From assembly GCA_944325335.1 (NCBI GenBank), contig CALUZR010000032.1, positions 1-37,871 on the forward strand: a stretch of 37,871 bases of DNA, given 5' to 3'. The translations under genes were made by a program, and so were the position numbers. The DNA comes from an uncultured Parabacteroides sp. GTDB lineage: Bacteria > Bacteroidota > Bacteroidia > Bacteroidales > Tannerellaceae. This document shows positions 1-8,377 of this stretch, one piece after another (the first letter of the stretch is position 1; each line of letters opens with the position of its first letter). The notes below the pieces were generated by a model, which was given only the letters and a program-made list of their open reading frames with translations, was not told the origin of the DNA and made no database searches.

Positions 1-462
1 TTCAGGAGTAAAATCAGAAATGATAGCCCGCTTCAATATCGGCTTGGGTGGCAATGGCGGTCTTTCGTCTTTCTTGCATTTTTGATTTTCCAATATAGAA
101 TTGTAGTTTTCCATATCTATCTTGAATTGCTTGATGACCTTGGCGTCACGTTTTCGGATAGGACGGAAAGCAAAGTCAAGCGGAGGTGTCTTACCCATGC
201 CTGGCCGTCCGACCAATATCATGTATAGGATTGGGCTGCTAACCCAGCCGCCACGAATGCGGATGTTGACCGCATTGCCGATGGCCGTTGACGCTGCCGC
301 AATAAGGGATGCCATCATGTACTCTATGGAATAGTTCTCTTGCCGTGACAATGCCAGAACCATGTCCTGCAGCTTAGCAGGAAACACGTCCAAAGGTATC
401 TTGTTATCAATGATACCCTCGAACTCCATTCTGATACTGTTGCACAAATCAAGTGAATCCAT
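1..462 (-). CDS. DUF3987-type P-loop protein of a mobile element, N-terminal part only
   Basis: The minus-strand frame opens with ATG at 462 and stays open for 154 codons to the window edge, so the C-terminal part lies outside. The visible part has a helical N-terminus, a segment rich in Ala/Ile (MMASLIAAASTAIGNAV) and a P-loop-like GRPGMGKT followed by PPLDFAFRPI. This pattern resembles DUF3987-family proteins (primase/VirE-neighbour type) found beside integrases in Bacteroidales integrative elements. Its ATG shares an A with the stop of the upstream HTH gene (TAATG), so the two are probably translationally coupled. A role in element replication or mobilisation is inferred, not shown. Confidence 0.6.
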   Translation of the reverse strand, partial: MDSLDLCNSIRMEFEGIIDNKIPLDVFPAKLQDMVLALSRQENYSIEYMMASLIAAASTAIGNAVNIRIRGGWVSSPILYMILVGRPGMGKTPPLDFAFRPIRKRDAKVIKQFKIDMENYNSILENQKCKKDERPPLPPKPILKRAIISDFTPE

Positions 463-821
463 TAGAACGGTCTGTTTCGTTTGGCGTTGATAAATTGAGC
501 GGCTTCTTCTGCCAGTTCCTTTTGCGATTTCCGCTTGCCGTCATGAAGCCATGCGTCAATCTCAGATTTGAGGAACATGATACGCTTCCCTCTTTTATGA
601 AAGGGAATCTGGTGGCAACTCGTCCATCCGTAAACGGTCTGTTCCGCCGGATGGCTGGGCAGATATTTGCACAGTTCTTTCAAGTTCATCCACTGGTCGG
701 CAGGCCGTACTTGTGATATGTTGTTCAGACCGTCAATCTTGGAATCAAGCTTATTGAGCTTGTCCATCATCCACGACATTGCCTTGGGCAAATCTTCAAA
801 TGTAATGTTCTTGTCTTCCAT
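462..821 (-). CDS. Excisionase-like helix-turn-helix protein
   Basis: 119 aa. A short coiled N-terminal helix (DKLNKLDSKIDGL) precedes a winged-helix/HTH segment of the excisionase type (WMNLKELCKYLP...TVYGWTSCHQIPFHKRGKRIMFLKSEIDAWL). A basic, Lys/Arg-rich C-terminal helix follows. Proteins of this form commonly follow the integrase in Bacteroidales mobile elements and act as excision or transfer factors; that role is inferred from family and context. It lies 301 bp downstream of the integrase and its stop overlaps the start of the DUF3987-like gene. Confidence 0.7.
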   Translation of the reverse strand: MEDKNITFEDLPKAMSWMMDKLNKLDSKIDGLNNISQVRPADQWMNLKELCKYLPSHPAEQTVYGWTSCHQIPFHKRGKRIMFLKSEIDAWLHDGKRKSQKELAEEAAQFINAKRNRPF

Positions 822-1122
822 ATCGTTATCAGTTTATTTCTGCCGCAAAGTAATAGCAAATTACAATACTGATTTATGGGTGACAAATATCACATAAAGA
901 AACATCAGCAGGTCATAAGAATCATAAACGATATGTGTTGATTATCAGCGGATATAATGACAAACTCCATTATTAGATTTTTTCGTTTATGCCTCTCGAC
1001 ATAAGCGAATCATCATTGAATCATAAGGTTATGAAGATAAAAATGCGGAGAAACAGAAAGCCATCCACATGAAGATGCAGATGGCTAATGATATATAATA
1101 TAAGTGAAGGTATAAATAAAGG
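822..1122. other. Intergenic region between integrase and HTH gene with hairpin and repeated GAATCAT
   Basis: No gene is seen here. It contains an inverted repeat of 10-bp arms (TTCGTTTATG at 982-991 and CATAAGCGAA at 1000-1009, one G-T pair). The heptamer GAATCAT occurs at 919-925, 1007-1013 and 1018-1024; the first and third extend to GAATCATAA. Such short repeats near an integrase could be recombinase or excisionase arm sites, or regulatory sites for the HTH gene. I see no clear TAnnTTTG promoter. Confidence 0.35.
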
Positions 1123-2379
1123 TCATTCGGTCATCGGCAAATCCAACCTAATGGTCTTTGTTGCCTCTTCCTTTTTAGCATCAACGACCTTTGCATACAC
1201 TTGAGTTGTACGGACATTCGTATGGCCGAGCATTTTGCTGACTGTGTAGATGTCTGTACCTCCAGCGAGTTGCAGGGTTGCATACGAGTGTCTAAAACAA
1301 TGGTAGGTGATGTGCTTCGTTATTCCGGCTTCCGCCACCCATTTCTTTATCGGACGGTTAATCCATGACGGGTCGGGCAGTCCGGCAAAAACCAACTGCT
1401 CACCGTCTTTCCGTTCGCCGCAAAGCTGAAATGCCTGTTCGGATATGGGCATGTACTCAACACCTTTAGTCTTTTGCTGAGTAAAGTTCAAGCGGTAACT
1501 GCCGTTGAACACCTCTATCTCTGACCATTTCAACTTTTGAATGTCACAATGACGCAGCCCGGTTAGTGCGGAAAAGAGAGCTGCGCGTTTCAACAATGGG
1601 TCGCATGGAGTTTGAGCCAAGCGGTTCAGTTCGTCAATAGTCAAGTATTCCCTACGGCTTTCTTGACCTTGAATACCTTTGACCTTCGCCCCAATATCAA
1701 CCGTCAGATAGCCGTCAATAAAAGCCTGCTTCAATGCGGCCTTGAATATGGAGAAGTAAGTGGATGCCGTATTTTGCGAGATGACACCTTTCTTGCCACC
1801 TCCCTGTGGGGCGTTCAATAAAAACATACGGAATGATTCTATCAGCTTCAAATCAATTTGTGAAAAAAGGATGGTATCGCCTTTCGCAAAGATTTTCAAC
1901 AGTTCATGCACACGCTTCCAGTTGATGATAATGGAATCGGAGCTATGGGCGTGACGCAACCGCTGCACATGGTCAAAGTATTCAATGAAGTTGCAACGTG
2001 AACGCTCCAGCTGCTCCGCCTGTTCCGCATCTGTTTCGGAGTAAAGCGAGGCATTGTCGTATTCCTTTTGACGCAGGCTCCTCACCTTGTCGGCATAGAT
2101 GCACGCTTCTTGATCTAACTGTGATTTACATTGGATGATGCCATTCAAATCACGTTTAGGCTTATAAGTGGTCTTGCCGTCTTTGTCAGTTCGGGCGTTC
2201 CGCGACTTATCCCAAATGGGAGTGGTGATGGTACGGTTCAGATATTCACGCACCCTCTGGGGAGTGGGTTTGTCTGCTTGAAAAACAGGATAGGCTTCCA
2301 CATATAGATACCATTCCTCACGGTATTCCGACTTGCGGAGTTTTACCGAAACTCGTGTATTGGCCAACGCTTTCTTCAT
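1123..2379 (-). CDS. Tyrosine-family site-specific integrase
   Basis: 418 aa, the usual length for Bacteroidales element integrases. The N-terminus is an arm-binding-like domain, the middle a SAM-like core-binding domain (IEYFDHVQRLRHAHSSDSI onward), and the C-terminus a catalytic domain. The active-site pattern is visible: Arg in LTGLRHCDIQKLKW, H-x-x-R in HCFRHSYA, His in MLGHTNVRTT and the nucleophile Tyr in QVYAKV. The ATG at 2379 lies inside a 22-bp sequence found again at 5278-5299, the end of the zinc-ribbon HTH gene. The integrase therefore probably once overlapped that gene by ATGA before the SIR2-HerA pair came between them. Confidence 0.93.
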   Translation of the reverse strand: MKKALANTRVSVKLRKSEYREEWYLYVEAYPVFQADKPTPQRVREYLNRTITTPIWDKSRNARTDKDGKTTYKPKRDLNGIIQCKSQLDQEACIYADKVRSLRQKEYDNASLYSETDAEQAEQLERSRCNFIEYFDHVQRLRHAHSSDSIIINWKRVHELLKIFAKGDTILFSQIDLKLIESFRMFLLNAPQGGGKKGVISQNTASTYFSIFKAALKQAFIDGYLTVDIGAKVKGIQGQESRREYLTIDELNRLAQTPCDPLLKRAALFSALTGLRHCDIQKLKWSEIEVFNGSYRLNFTQQKTKGVEYMPISEQAFQLCGERKDGEQLVFAGLPDPSWINRPIKKWVAEAGITKHITYHCFRHSYATLQLAGGTDIYTVSKMLGHTNVRTTQVYAKVVDAKKEEATKTIRLDLPMTE

Positions 2380-2387
2380 TGCTTCAT
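2366..2387. repeat. 22-bp direct repeat, copy 1, at the integrase start
   Basis: This sequence is identical to 5278-5299 and the flanking bases differ at both ends. On the minus strand it reads from ATGAAGCA through the integrase start ATGAAGAAAGCG. Together the two copies bracket the SIR2-HerA genes. Each contains the ATGA overlap in which the HTH stop and the integrase start would share bases. Confidence 0.9.
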
Positions 2388-2409
2388 ATCCTTGACATAG
2401 TAAATACTT

Positions 2410-4134
2410 TCACTTAGATTGTTTAATCATATTGCATATAGCTTCTGACAAATCTTGATCAGAATTATCTTTTCCCCAAATACTCCAGAAAGGAACTGTT
2501 TGACTTGAAGGTTTGATTGAAGGTTCATTTATTTTTACTCTAGACGGTAATAAGGTAGCATCACCAACAATAATTGCTTCTGCGATGTCAAGCAAAGAAA
2601 GATTGTCGGCAATATTGCCAAGATTATCTGGTAATAGTCGTTTAATCACATTTTGATCATCTACATTTGTAAGTCGGAGACTAATAAAATTATTACATTG
2701 GCTTAGTACTGTACGATTTACTTCTGAAGGTCTTTGACTGATTATTACAAGACCAACTCCATATTTTCGTCCTTCCTTCGCTATTCGTTCAAAACTTTTC
2801 AGACCTATTTCCGCAACAGCATCTTGTGAAATTGCTTGCTGAACATATAAGTGTGCTTCATCACATAATAGTGCTATTGGATGACGATGCTCCATTGAAC
2901 TCCATTGTTGAACCGTAAATACAATTCTTGCCAATAGACCAATTACTAAAGGGAGTACATCTGATGGTACTTCTGACATATCTATAACCTTGACCCCACC
3001 ATCAGCCTTCATCAAAACTTTGACGAAATCTTTGAGCCAATTTTGTGATTTTTCTTCTGTTTGTAGACTGAACATAAATCCCATTCTCTTATCTGAAAGT
3101 TTATTCTCCAGTCTTTGATTGAACCGAGTTAACTTCCCATTGTATGGGCCTAGCTTTTCAGAACCGGCTCTTGCACCAGGTACCATTTCTTCGTCTTTGG
3201 ACTTTAGCCGAGTTAACACTGTTTGCAAGTCGTAAGCTACGGGGCTATCAACAGTAATCAGATGTTCATATATTGTTCCTTCTACACCTTTTTCTTTTTC
3301 GGCAAGAACTTCACGAGAGAATATCATTGCTTGATTTGGTGCATTTTGGTCACTACGATCTAATAACAATGCCTGCATTTCCTCATAATTTAAGAGCCAA
3401 TAGGGCACCATAAGTATATTGTTGTTGAGTTTTTCAGAGATAGCCAAATCTCCTGGTGTTGCAATTTTATATTGTTTGATGCCATCTATTTTGAAATCAG
3501 TAGAGGAGTATTCTCCATGGATATCAAACAAAATTGCATTAGAATGTTTTAATTTAGCCATTTGTTCAACAATACATGCGACACAAAAAGATTTACCACT
3601 CCCTGTAGAACCCACAATAGCAGCATGTCGTTGAAATAGTTTATCTCCATCCATATATGCTATAGAACTTTCATCCATTGTATATTTCCCTATTGCAAGA
3701 GGACTGACGGAAGTCGCTAATTTGTTGGATATTGTTTGCATGAGGTCTGTGAGACGTGTTCCTTCAATCTTATAACATAAGGCACTTATAGATGGAACTG
3801 CACTAACATTTCTTCTAAACACATTACTTTGCTCTCCAGCTTTGTCCATAAATTCACCCACAAAAACCAACTTAACTTGGTTAAATGCCGAAGAAGTATC
3901 TTTTTCATCCTCTTCATCATTCAAAGTTATATCAGTAGCTTTGCGATAGATTTTTACTATCATCGCTATAATGTAACGGCCAGATTTCGGACTTTGAATA
4001 GCTATAAGTTGATTAATTTGTAATTGGGACAGAACTTCGTCAGAATCTATAATGGCTGTTGCCATACCTGTGTCTACACTATTTATTGAGCCTATTGACT
4101 CACTTTTATCATATCTTAATACTATACTTTCCAT
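2410..4134 (-). CDS. herA: HerA-like hexameric ATPase of a SIR2-HerA anti-phage system
   Basis: 574 aa from the ATG at 4134, two bases after the SIR2 stop; an earlier in-frame TTG at 4167 would overlap SIR2 and is less likely. The N-terminal ~150 residues look like a HAS-barrel domain. Walker A is GSTGSGKS at about 175-182, Walker B is ALLCDEAHLYV, and a conserved IISQRPSEVNRTVLSQCNN stretch follows, as in the HerA/FtsK superfamily. In known SIR2-HerA (Nezha) systems HerA assembles with SIR2 and the complex depletes NAD on infection. That function here is inferred from the gene pair. The gene is AT-rich compared with dnaK and the 8.4-11.9 kb genes. Confidence 0.85.
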   Translation of the reverse strand: MESIVLRYDKSESIGSINSVDTGMATAIIDSDEVLSQLQINQLIAIQSPKSGRYIIAMIVKIYRKATDITLNDEEDEKDTSSAFNQVKLVFVGEFMDKAGEQSNVFRRNVSAVPSISALCYKIEGTRLTDLMQTISNKLATSVSPLAIGKYTMDESSIAYMDGDKLFQRHAAIVGSTGSGKSFCVACIVEQMAKLKHSNAILFDIHGEYSSTDFKIDGIKQYKIATPGDLAISEKLNNNILMVPYWLLNYEEMQALLLDRSDQNAPNQAMIFSREVLAEKEKGVEGTIYEHLITVDSPVAYDLQTVLTRLKSKDEEMVPGARAGSEKLGPYNGKLTRFNQRLENKLSDKRMGFMFSLQTEEKSQNWLKDFVKVLMKADGGVKVIDMSEVPSDVLPLVIGLLARIVFTVQQWSSMEHRHPIALLCDEAHLYVQQAISQDAVAEIGLKSFERIAKEGRKYGVGLVIISQRPSEVNRTVLSQCNNFISLRLTNVDDQNVIKRLLPDNLGNIADNLSLLDIAEAIIVGDATLLPSRVKINEPSIKPSSQTVPFWSIWGKDNSDQDLSEAICNMIKQSK

Positions 4135-4136
4135 TT

Positions 4137-5171
4137 TTATATTTCCATTAATCCTTCTATAGTCCAATATATTTTGTCATCAATAATTATAGAATTACTA
4201 TTTGTATGAAAAACAGTACCATTAGCACCATCACTGCAAATAGCGATATAATCATATCCTTTATCTATTACATTTTCTTTTATTGAATTTGTAATTTCTT
4301 TGGTAACAATCAGTATTTTTGCCTTTCTCTTTTTGGCATATTTAAGCAACATTTCTTGAACATGTTTGTCATTAAAACCATAACCAATACAAACATAGTT
4401 TTGGGCATTTTCAAAGATTTTGTCCACAGCTGATAAAAGTTGTCTATGTGGTTCCTCCTGAGTACGTTCGTATTTATTAGTTCCTGGAGTTACGATACAT
4501 GGCGTAAACCCTAATGGAATATTGACAGAATTGGGGATATTGCAAATTATTCCATCTTTCCTGTACCAGTCTAGGGAACCGTGAACCTTCAATATATTAA
4601 TAAATCCAGTATAATCAGCCTCTGGCTTTTTAGGATTTAGCATAATATTATCTTTTAACCTTCCCATCAGTCCGTGAGTAAAACCTATATTAATGTAAGC
4701 GTCAGTTTGACATGCTGCATACTCGGCAATCCTATCATAATTAGTTGAGATTACATTTAGCGTTTTATTCGGATCTCCATATATAATATAGTCAAATAGC
4801 TGTCTTAGATTAATATCTTCTCCACTTATAAACCTTTCATAGACTTTTGCATCGGATTCAAAAATAACCTTCCAGACAATATTAACTATATCTGCTTCAA
4901 CAATTTCGGGAACCTTAACATCCAGCAATGCAGCTTCCAGACCTACACCTGAATCTAAAAGCTTTATGAAATCACTAACGACATCATTGGTAGCTGTATC
5001 ATGATATGGATTTGATTTAAAGAAGTTTTTTAACTCATCTGCTAAAACTCCCATTCCTGGTATGCCATAGGAAACAGATGCTCCACTTCCCAATACAATC
5101 ACAGGATTGGAACTTCGTATGTTTTGAACATCTTGAAATATATCTTTCTTTTCCATATTTATTAAAAACAT
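4137..5171 (-). CDS. SIR2-domain NADase-like effector of a SIR2-HerA anti-phage system
   Basis: 344 aa; a second ATG at codon 6 (MEKKDIF) is also possible. SIR2 fold motifs are visible: nucleotide-binding GSGASVSYG at 28-36, STNYD at 142-146 with the Asn and Asp of the NAD site, and KVHGSLDW with the catalytic-type His near 197. Defence SIR2 proteins usually cleave NAD+ rather than deacylate. The direct neighbour is a HerA ATPase two bases downstream, the arrangement of the SIR2-HerA (Nezha) system. No matching -7 element was found in the 106 bases upstream, so it may be read from the upstream HTH gene's transcript. Confidence 0.85.
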   Translation of the reverse strand: MFLINMEKKDIFQDVQNIRSSNPVIVLGSGASVSYGIPGMGVLADELKNFFKSNPYHDTATNDVVSDFIKLLDSGVGLEAALLDVKVPEIVEADIVNIVWKVIFESDAKVYERFISGEDINLRQLFDYIIYGDPNKTLNVISTNYDRIAEYAACQTDAYINIGFTHGLMGRLKDNIMLNPKKPEADYTGFINILKVHGSLDWYRKDGIICNIPNSVNIPLGFTPCIVTPGTNKYERTQEEPHRQLLSAVDKIFENAQNYVCIGYGFNDKHVQEMLLKYAKKRKAKILIVTKEITNSIKENVIDKGYDYIAICSDGANGTVFHTNSNSIIIDDKIYWTIEGLMEI

Positions 5172-5277
5172 TTATTTGATAAAAATCTCAATCAAAATAC
5201 TACGTTATATGCATTTATGCGAATTTCTATCGTTGTGCAATTACTTAGTTAAGATATCTAATCGATACTCATATACT

Positions 5278-5299
5278 AACGCTTTCTTCATTGCTTCAT
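5278..5299. repeat. 22-bp direct repeat, copy 2, at the end of the HTH gene
   Basis: An exact second copy of 2366-2387. It holds the last codons and TGA stop of the zinc-ribbon HTH gene plus a vestigial integrase start (ATGAAGAAAGCG) that leads into an unrelated short frame. The interval between the copies contains only the SIR2 and HerA genes and about 100 bp of leader. Confidence 0.9.
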
Positions 5300-5848
5300 T
5301 CCTTTATATAGGTTATCAATTTCTTTCTTGGGCACATAAACAAAGTTACCTATCTGCCGGGTTGGGATAGAGTATTTGCGGATATGTAGATAGACCGTAC
5401 TGTCCTCCAAATGGAACTTCTTAGATATTTCACCGATGGTATAACAGTCCTTAGGCTCCAAGCTATATAGTTTGGCAACGGGTTTTGGTTTAGCCAGAGC
5501 TTTCTTCCGTAGCGGATAAAGTTTCAGCAGTTCTTCTTTGCTGACTCTTGTTTGTCGTTCGCCTACGTTTACACTTGAAATGACCCCTTTACGAATCAAG
5601 CGATATAGGGTTTCTTTGCTAATCCCGAACAAGGCATAGGCTTCAGGAACGGTGATATAGTCTTTGGACTTCGGTATCTTCTTCACAACCTCATCCAACT
5701 TCTGCATCCTTAGCTCCTCGTCCTTGTTTCTCTTCCAAGCAATTTTAGAACATCTTGGAGAGCAATACCAAGATTCAATGGTCTTTGCTTTGAATTGTTC
5801 TCCGCAGACCTTGCATTTGCGTACTATCTCGAATTTTGCTGCTGGCAT
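5288..5848 (-). CDS. Zinc-ribbon, double helix-turn-helix regulator of the mobile element
   Basis: 186 aa. The N-terminus has a four-cysteine zinc ribbon (CKVCGEQF...WYCSPRCSKIAW). Two tandem excisionase/MerR-like HTH segments follow: YITVPEAYALFGISKETLYR to VSKEELLKLY, then CYTIGEISKKFHLEDSTVYL to VPKKEIDNLY. Such proteins sit just upstream of integrases in Bacteroidales elements and are thought to regulate them. Its last bases form the 22-bp repeat, so it stays full length despite the cargo insertion. Regulation of the SIR2-HerA genes by it is a guess from position. Confidence 0.75.
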   Translation of the reverse strand: MPAAKFEIVRKCKVCGEQFKAKTIESWYCSPRCSKIAWKRNKDEELRMQKLDEVVKKIPKSKDYITVPEAYALFGISKETLYRLIRKGVISSVNVGERQTRVSKEELLKLYPLRKKALAKPKPVAKLYSLEPKDCYTIGEISKKFHLEDSTVYLHIRKYSIPTRQIGNFVYVPKKEIDNLYKGMKQ

Positions 5849-5941
5849 ATCTGTCTTTGAAACATAAATTATTCACTATCAATACCGATAATATATTAAG
5901 TGTCACATTATCTACTTTTAAGTGTCGGCACAAATATGGTA

Positions 5942-5949
5942 CAAATATA
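5942..5949 (-). promoter_or_regulatory. Possible promoter of the zinc-ribbon HTH gene
   Basis: The minus strand reads TATATTTG, a full match to the Bacteroidetes -7 element TAnnTTTG. TTTG lies 22 bases upstream, slightly longer than the usual spacing. It would give a leader of about 85 bases for the HTH gene. The right end of the mobile element probably lies between here and the dnaK terminator. Confidence 0.35.
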
Positions 5950-5997
5950 CAATAAAAATCCGAGAAACAAGCAAATCTATCAGAAAGTATTAAAAAC

Positions 5998-6035
5998 AAA
6001 ATAGGGCGTAACTCATTGAGCTACACCCTATTTTT
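5998..6035 (-). terminator. Rho-independent terminator of dnaK
   Basis: A long hairpin with arms AAATAGGGCGTAACTCA and TGAGCTACACCCTATTT around 5999-6033. Two imperfect pairs are G-U only when read on the minus strand, and the minus-strand tail is T-rich (TGTTTTTAAT). It therefore fits termination of dnaK transcription, about 30 bp past the stop codon. Confidence 0.8.
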
Positions 6036-6065
6036 CTATCGTTAGTTATCGTTGTTTACCGATAC

Positions 6066-7985
6066 TTATTTCACTTCCTCAAAGTCCACATCCGTCACAT
6101 TGTCTTTGCCGTTGTTGTTATTGCCGGCATTACCTGCGTTCGGATTGCCTTGCGCACCACCGAAGTTAGCGCCACCTTGTGCACCGCCTTGGTTGTACAT
6201 TTGCTGGCTGGCTGCTTGGAAGATGCTGTTCAGTTCGTTCATCGCTGCGTCGCATGCGGCTACGTCCTGAGCCTTGTGTGCATCTTTCAGCTTCTGCAAA
6301 GCTGCTTCGATCGGCGCCTTCTTGTCGGCCGGGATCTTATCGCCGAGGTCTTTCAACTGTTTCTCGGTCTGGAAGATCATGCTGTCTGCCTGGTTCAGCT
6401 TGTCGATACGTTCCTTTTCCTTCTTGTCGGCTTCGGCGTTGGCTGCAGCTTCTTCCTTCATACGCTTTACTTCGTCCTCACTCAGACCGCTGGAAGCTTC
6501 GATGCGGATGCTTTGCGTCTTGCCTGTGCCTTTATCCTTGGCCGATACATTTAAGATACCGTTGGCATCGATATCGAATGTCACTTCGATCTGAGGCACG
6601 CCACGCTGTGCGGCTGGGATTCCATCCAAGTGGAAGCGGCCGATGGACTTGTTGTCCTTAGCCAACGAACGTTCGCCCTGCAATACGTGGATCTCTACGG
6701 ACGGCTGGTTATCAACGGCTGTCGTGAAGACCTCTGACTTCTTCGTCGGGATCGTCGTGTTGGCTTCAATCAACTTCGTCATGACGCCACCCATCGTTTC
6801 AATACCTAATGACAGCGGAGTTACATCCAACAGGAGGACATCCTTTACTTCACCCGTCAAGACACCACCTTGGATAGCTGCACCTACAGCGACCACTTCA
6901 TCCGGGTTCACACCTTTCGACGGAGCTTTACCGAAGAACTTCTGTACGATTTCCTGTACGGCCGGAATACGAGTCGAACCACCCACGAGGATGACTTCGT
7001 CGATTTCCGATGTGCTCAGGTTGGCATCCTTCAATGCTTGTTGGCAAGGAGGAATACATGCCTGGATCAAGCTATCGGCCAACTGTTCGAACTTCGCACG
7101 TGTCAACGTCTTCACCAAGTGCTTGGGCACACCGTTTACCGGCATGATGTACGGCAAGTTGATTTCCGTAGAAGTCGTGCTCGACAATTCGATCTTAGCC
7201 TTTTCAGCAGCTTCCTTCAAGCGTTGGAGCGCCATCGGGTCTTTGCGCAAATCCACGCCTTCGTCTTTCAAGAACTCTTCTGCCAACCAGTCGATGATCA
7301 CGTGGTCGAAGTCATCACCGCCGAGGTGCGTATCACCATTCGTTGATTTTACTTCGAATACACCGTCGCCCAATTCCAAGATTGAAATATCGAACGTACC
7401 ACCACCGAGGTCGAATACGGCAATCTTCATATCCTTGTTTGCCTTATCCAAGCCATAAGCCAAAGAGGCAGCTGTCGGCTCGTTCACAATACGGCGAACT
7501 GTCAAACCGGCGATTTCACCTGCTTCCTTCGTAGCCTGACGTTGTGCGTCGCTAAAGTATGCCGGCACGGTGATGACAGCTTCCGTTACTTCCTGTCCTA
7601 AGTAATCCTCAGCCGTCTTCTTCATCTTCTGCAGAATCATTGCAGAGATTTCCTGCGGTGTATACAGACGTCCGTCGATATCCACACGCGGCGTATTGTT
7701 GTCGCCACGCACCACTTTATACGGTACGCGGGCGATTTCCTTCTGTACTTGGTCGTACGTTTCACCCATGAAACGCTTGATAGAGAACACCGTTTTCTGC
7801 GGGTTCGTGATGGCCTGACGCTTAGCGGGGTCGCCCACCTTACGCTCACCACCGTCTACGAATGCCACGATAGAAGGTGTCGTACGTTTACCTTCGCTAT
7901 TGGCAATCACCACTGGTTCGTTGCCTTCCAACACTGCTACGCAAGAGTTGGTTGTTCCTAAGTCGATTCCTATAATCTTTCCCAT
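6066..7985 (-). CDS. dnaK: Chaperone protein DnaK (Hsp70)
   Basis: 639 aa, standard length. The nucleotide-binding domain begins [20 protein letters not shown] and includes the [13 protein letters not shown] and [14 protein letters not shown] phosphate and adenosine motifs. The substrate domain starts near [19 protein letters not shown]. The C-terminal lid ends in a Gly/Asn-rich linker and the acidic DVDFEEVK tail typical of Bacteroidetes. It folds proteins with DnaJ and GrpE, neither of which is in this window. The gene is monocistronic, with its own terminator. The adjoining mobile element ends just past that terminator. Confidence 0.98.
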   Translation of the reverse strand: MGKIIGIDLGTTNSCVAVLEGNEPVVIANSEGKRTTPSIVAFVDGGERKVGDPAKRQAITNPQKTVFSIKRFMGETYDQVQKEIARVPYKVVRGDNNTPRVDIDGRLYTPQEISAMILQKMKKTAEDYLGQEVTEAVITVPAYFSDAQRQATKEAGEIAGLTVRRIVNEPTAASLAYGLDKANKDMKIAVFDLGGGTFDISILELGDGVFEVKSTNGDTHLGGDDFDHVIIDWLAEEFLKDEGVDLRKDPMALQRLKEAAEKAKIELSSTTSTEINLPYIMPVNGVPKHLVKTLTRAKFEQLADSLIQACIPPCQQALKDANLSTSEIDEVILVGGSTRIPAVQEIVQKFFGKAPSKGVNPDEVVAVGAAIQGGVLTGEVKDVLLLDVTPLSLGIETMGGVMTKLIEANTTIPTKKSEVFTTAVDNQPSVEIHVLQGERSLAKDNKSIGRFHLDGIPAAQRGVPQIEVTFDIDANGILNVSAKDKGTGKTQSIRIEASSGLSEDEVKRMKEEAAANAEADKKEKERIDKLNQADSMIFQTEKQLKDLGDKIPADKKAPIEAALQKLKDAHKAQDVAACDAAMNELNSIFQAASQQMYNQGGAQGGANFGGAQGNPNAGNAGNNNNGKDNVTDVDFEEVK

Positions 7986-8377
7986 GATTTCTATATTTTT
8001 TATTGTTATTATTCTTGTTCATTCTGTCCCGCCCTGCTTTGAGCGGCACACCTACTTTCTTACAAACGGTGTGCCAAAAAGCCAAACCCTTGCCATTGCC
8101 TTGCAAATGTCAGTTCGCCTGACAAAAAGTCCTGTTTCCACCCCTCCAGACCTTTCCCCGCATCCTATTTTGGCAGAATACCCCAAGGACGAGAGGGGCT
8201 TAACCGCCCGACCTGCCGAGGCTTGCCTACCCGTCCTATCTAGGCTTCTTATGCTGTACAAGATATAAAATTATTTTGTAGAAGATATCGATATATTCTG
8301 TACAGAATATTTTTGTATCTTTGCCAATATATTAAGCCTGGATAGAACGGAAGAGCCAGGCTGGAAAGGATAGAAGT
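7986..8377. other. Divergent intergenic region between dnaK and the HU-like gene
   Basis: 392 bp without a supported gene. The dnaK leader is A-rich just before the start (ACAATAAAAAATATAG). I see neither a CIRCE-type heat-shock operator nor a clear TAnnTTTG element for dnaK. The middle (8100-8250) is GC-rich and featureless to me. The right part holds a palindrome and promoter for the HU-like gene, listed separately. Confidence 0.5.
8293..8323 (+). promoter_or_regulatory. Perfect 18-bp palindrome and -7 element before the HU-like gene
   Basis: ATATTCTGTACAGAATAT at 8293-8310 is a perfect palindrome. It ends six bases before TATCTTTG at 8316-8323, a match to TAnnTTTG. A protein bound here would cover the spacer and -33 region. 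A second TGTACA core lies 44 bp upstream at 8255-8260. An operator is likely by position; the binding protein is unknown and could be the HU-like product itself. Confidence 0.55.

Noticed and set aside
4135..4167. Upstream TTG start for HerA overlapping SIR2
   Set aside because: An ATG two bases after the SIR2 stop gives the expected N-terminus; TTG starts are rare in this lineage.
5989..6066. tRNA gene as integration target
   Set aside because: The strong hairpin here is a simple terminator for dnaK; no cloverleaf or acceptor stem can be formed.
6150..7460. Long plus-strand ORFs opposite dnaK
   Set aside because: They are antisense shadows of a strongly biased coding gene and have no family features.
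8052..8268. Small ORFs on both strands between dnaK and the HU-like gene
   Set aside because: No domain, no ribosome-binding context, and they overlap each other on opposite strands.
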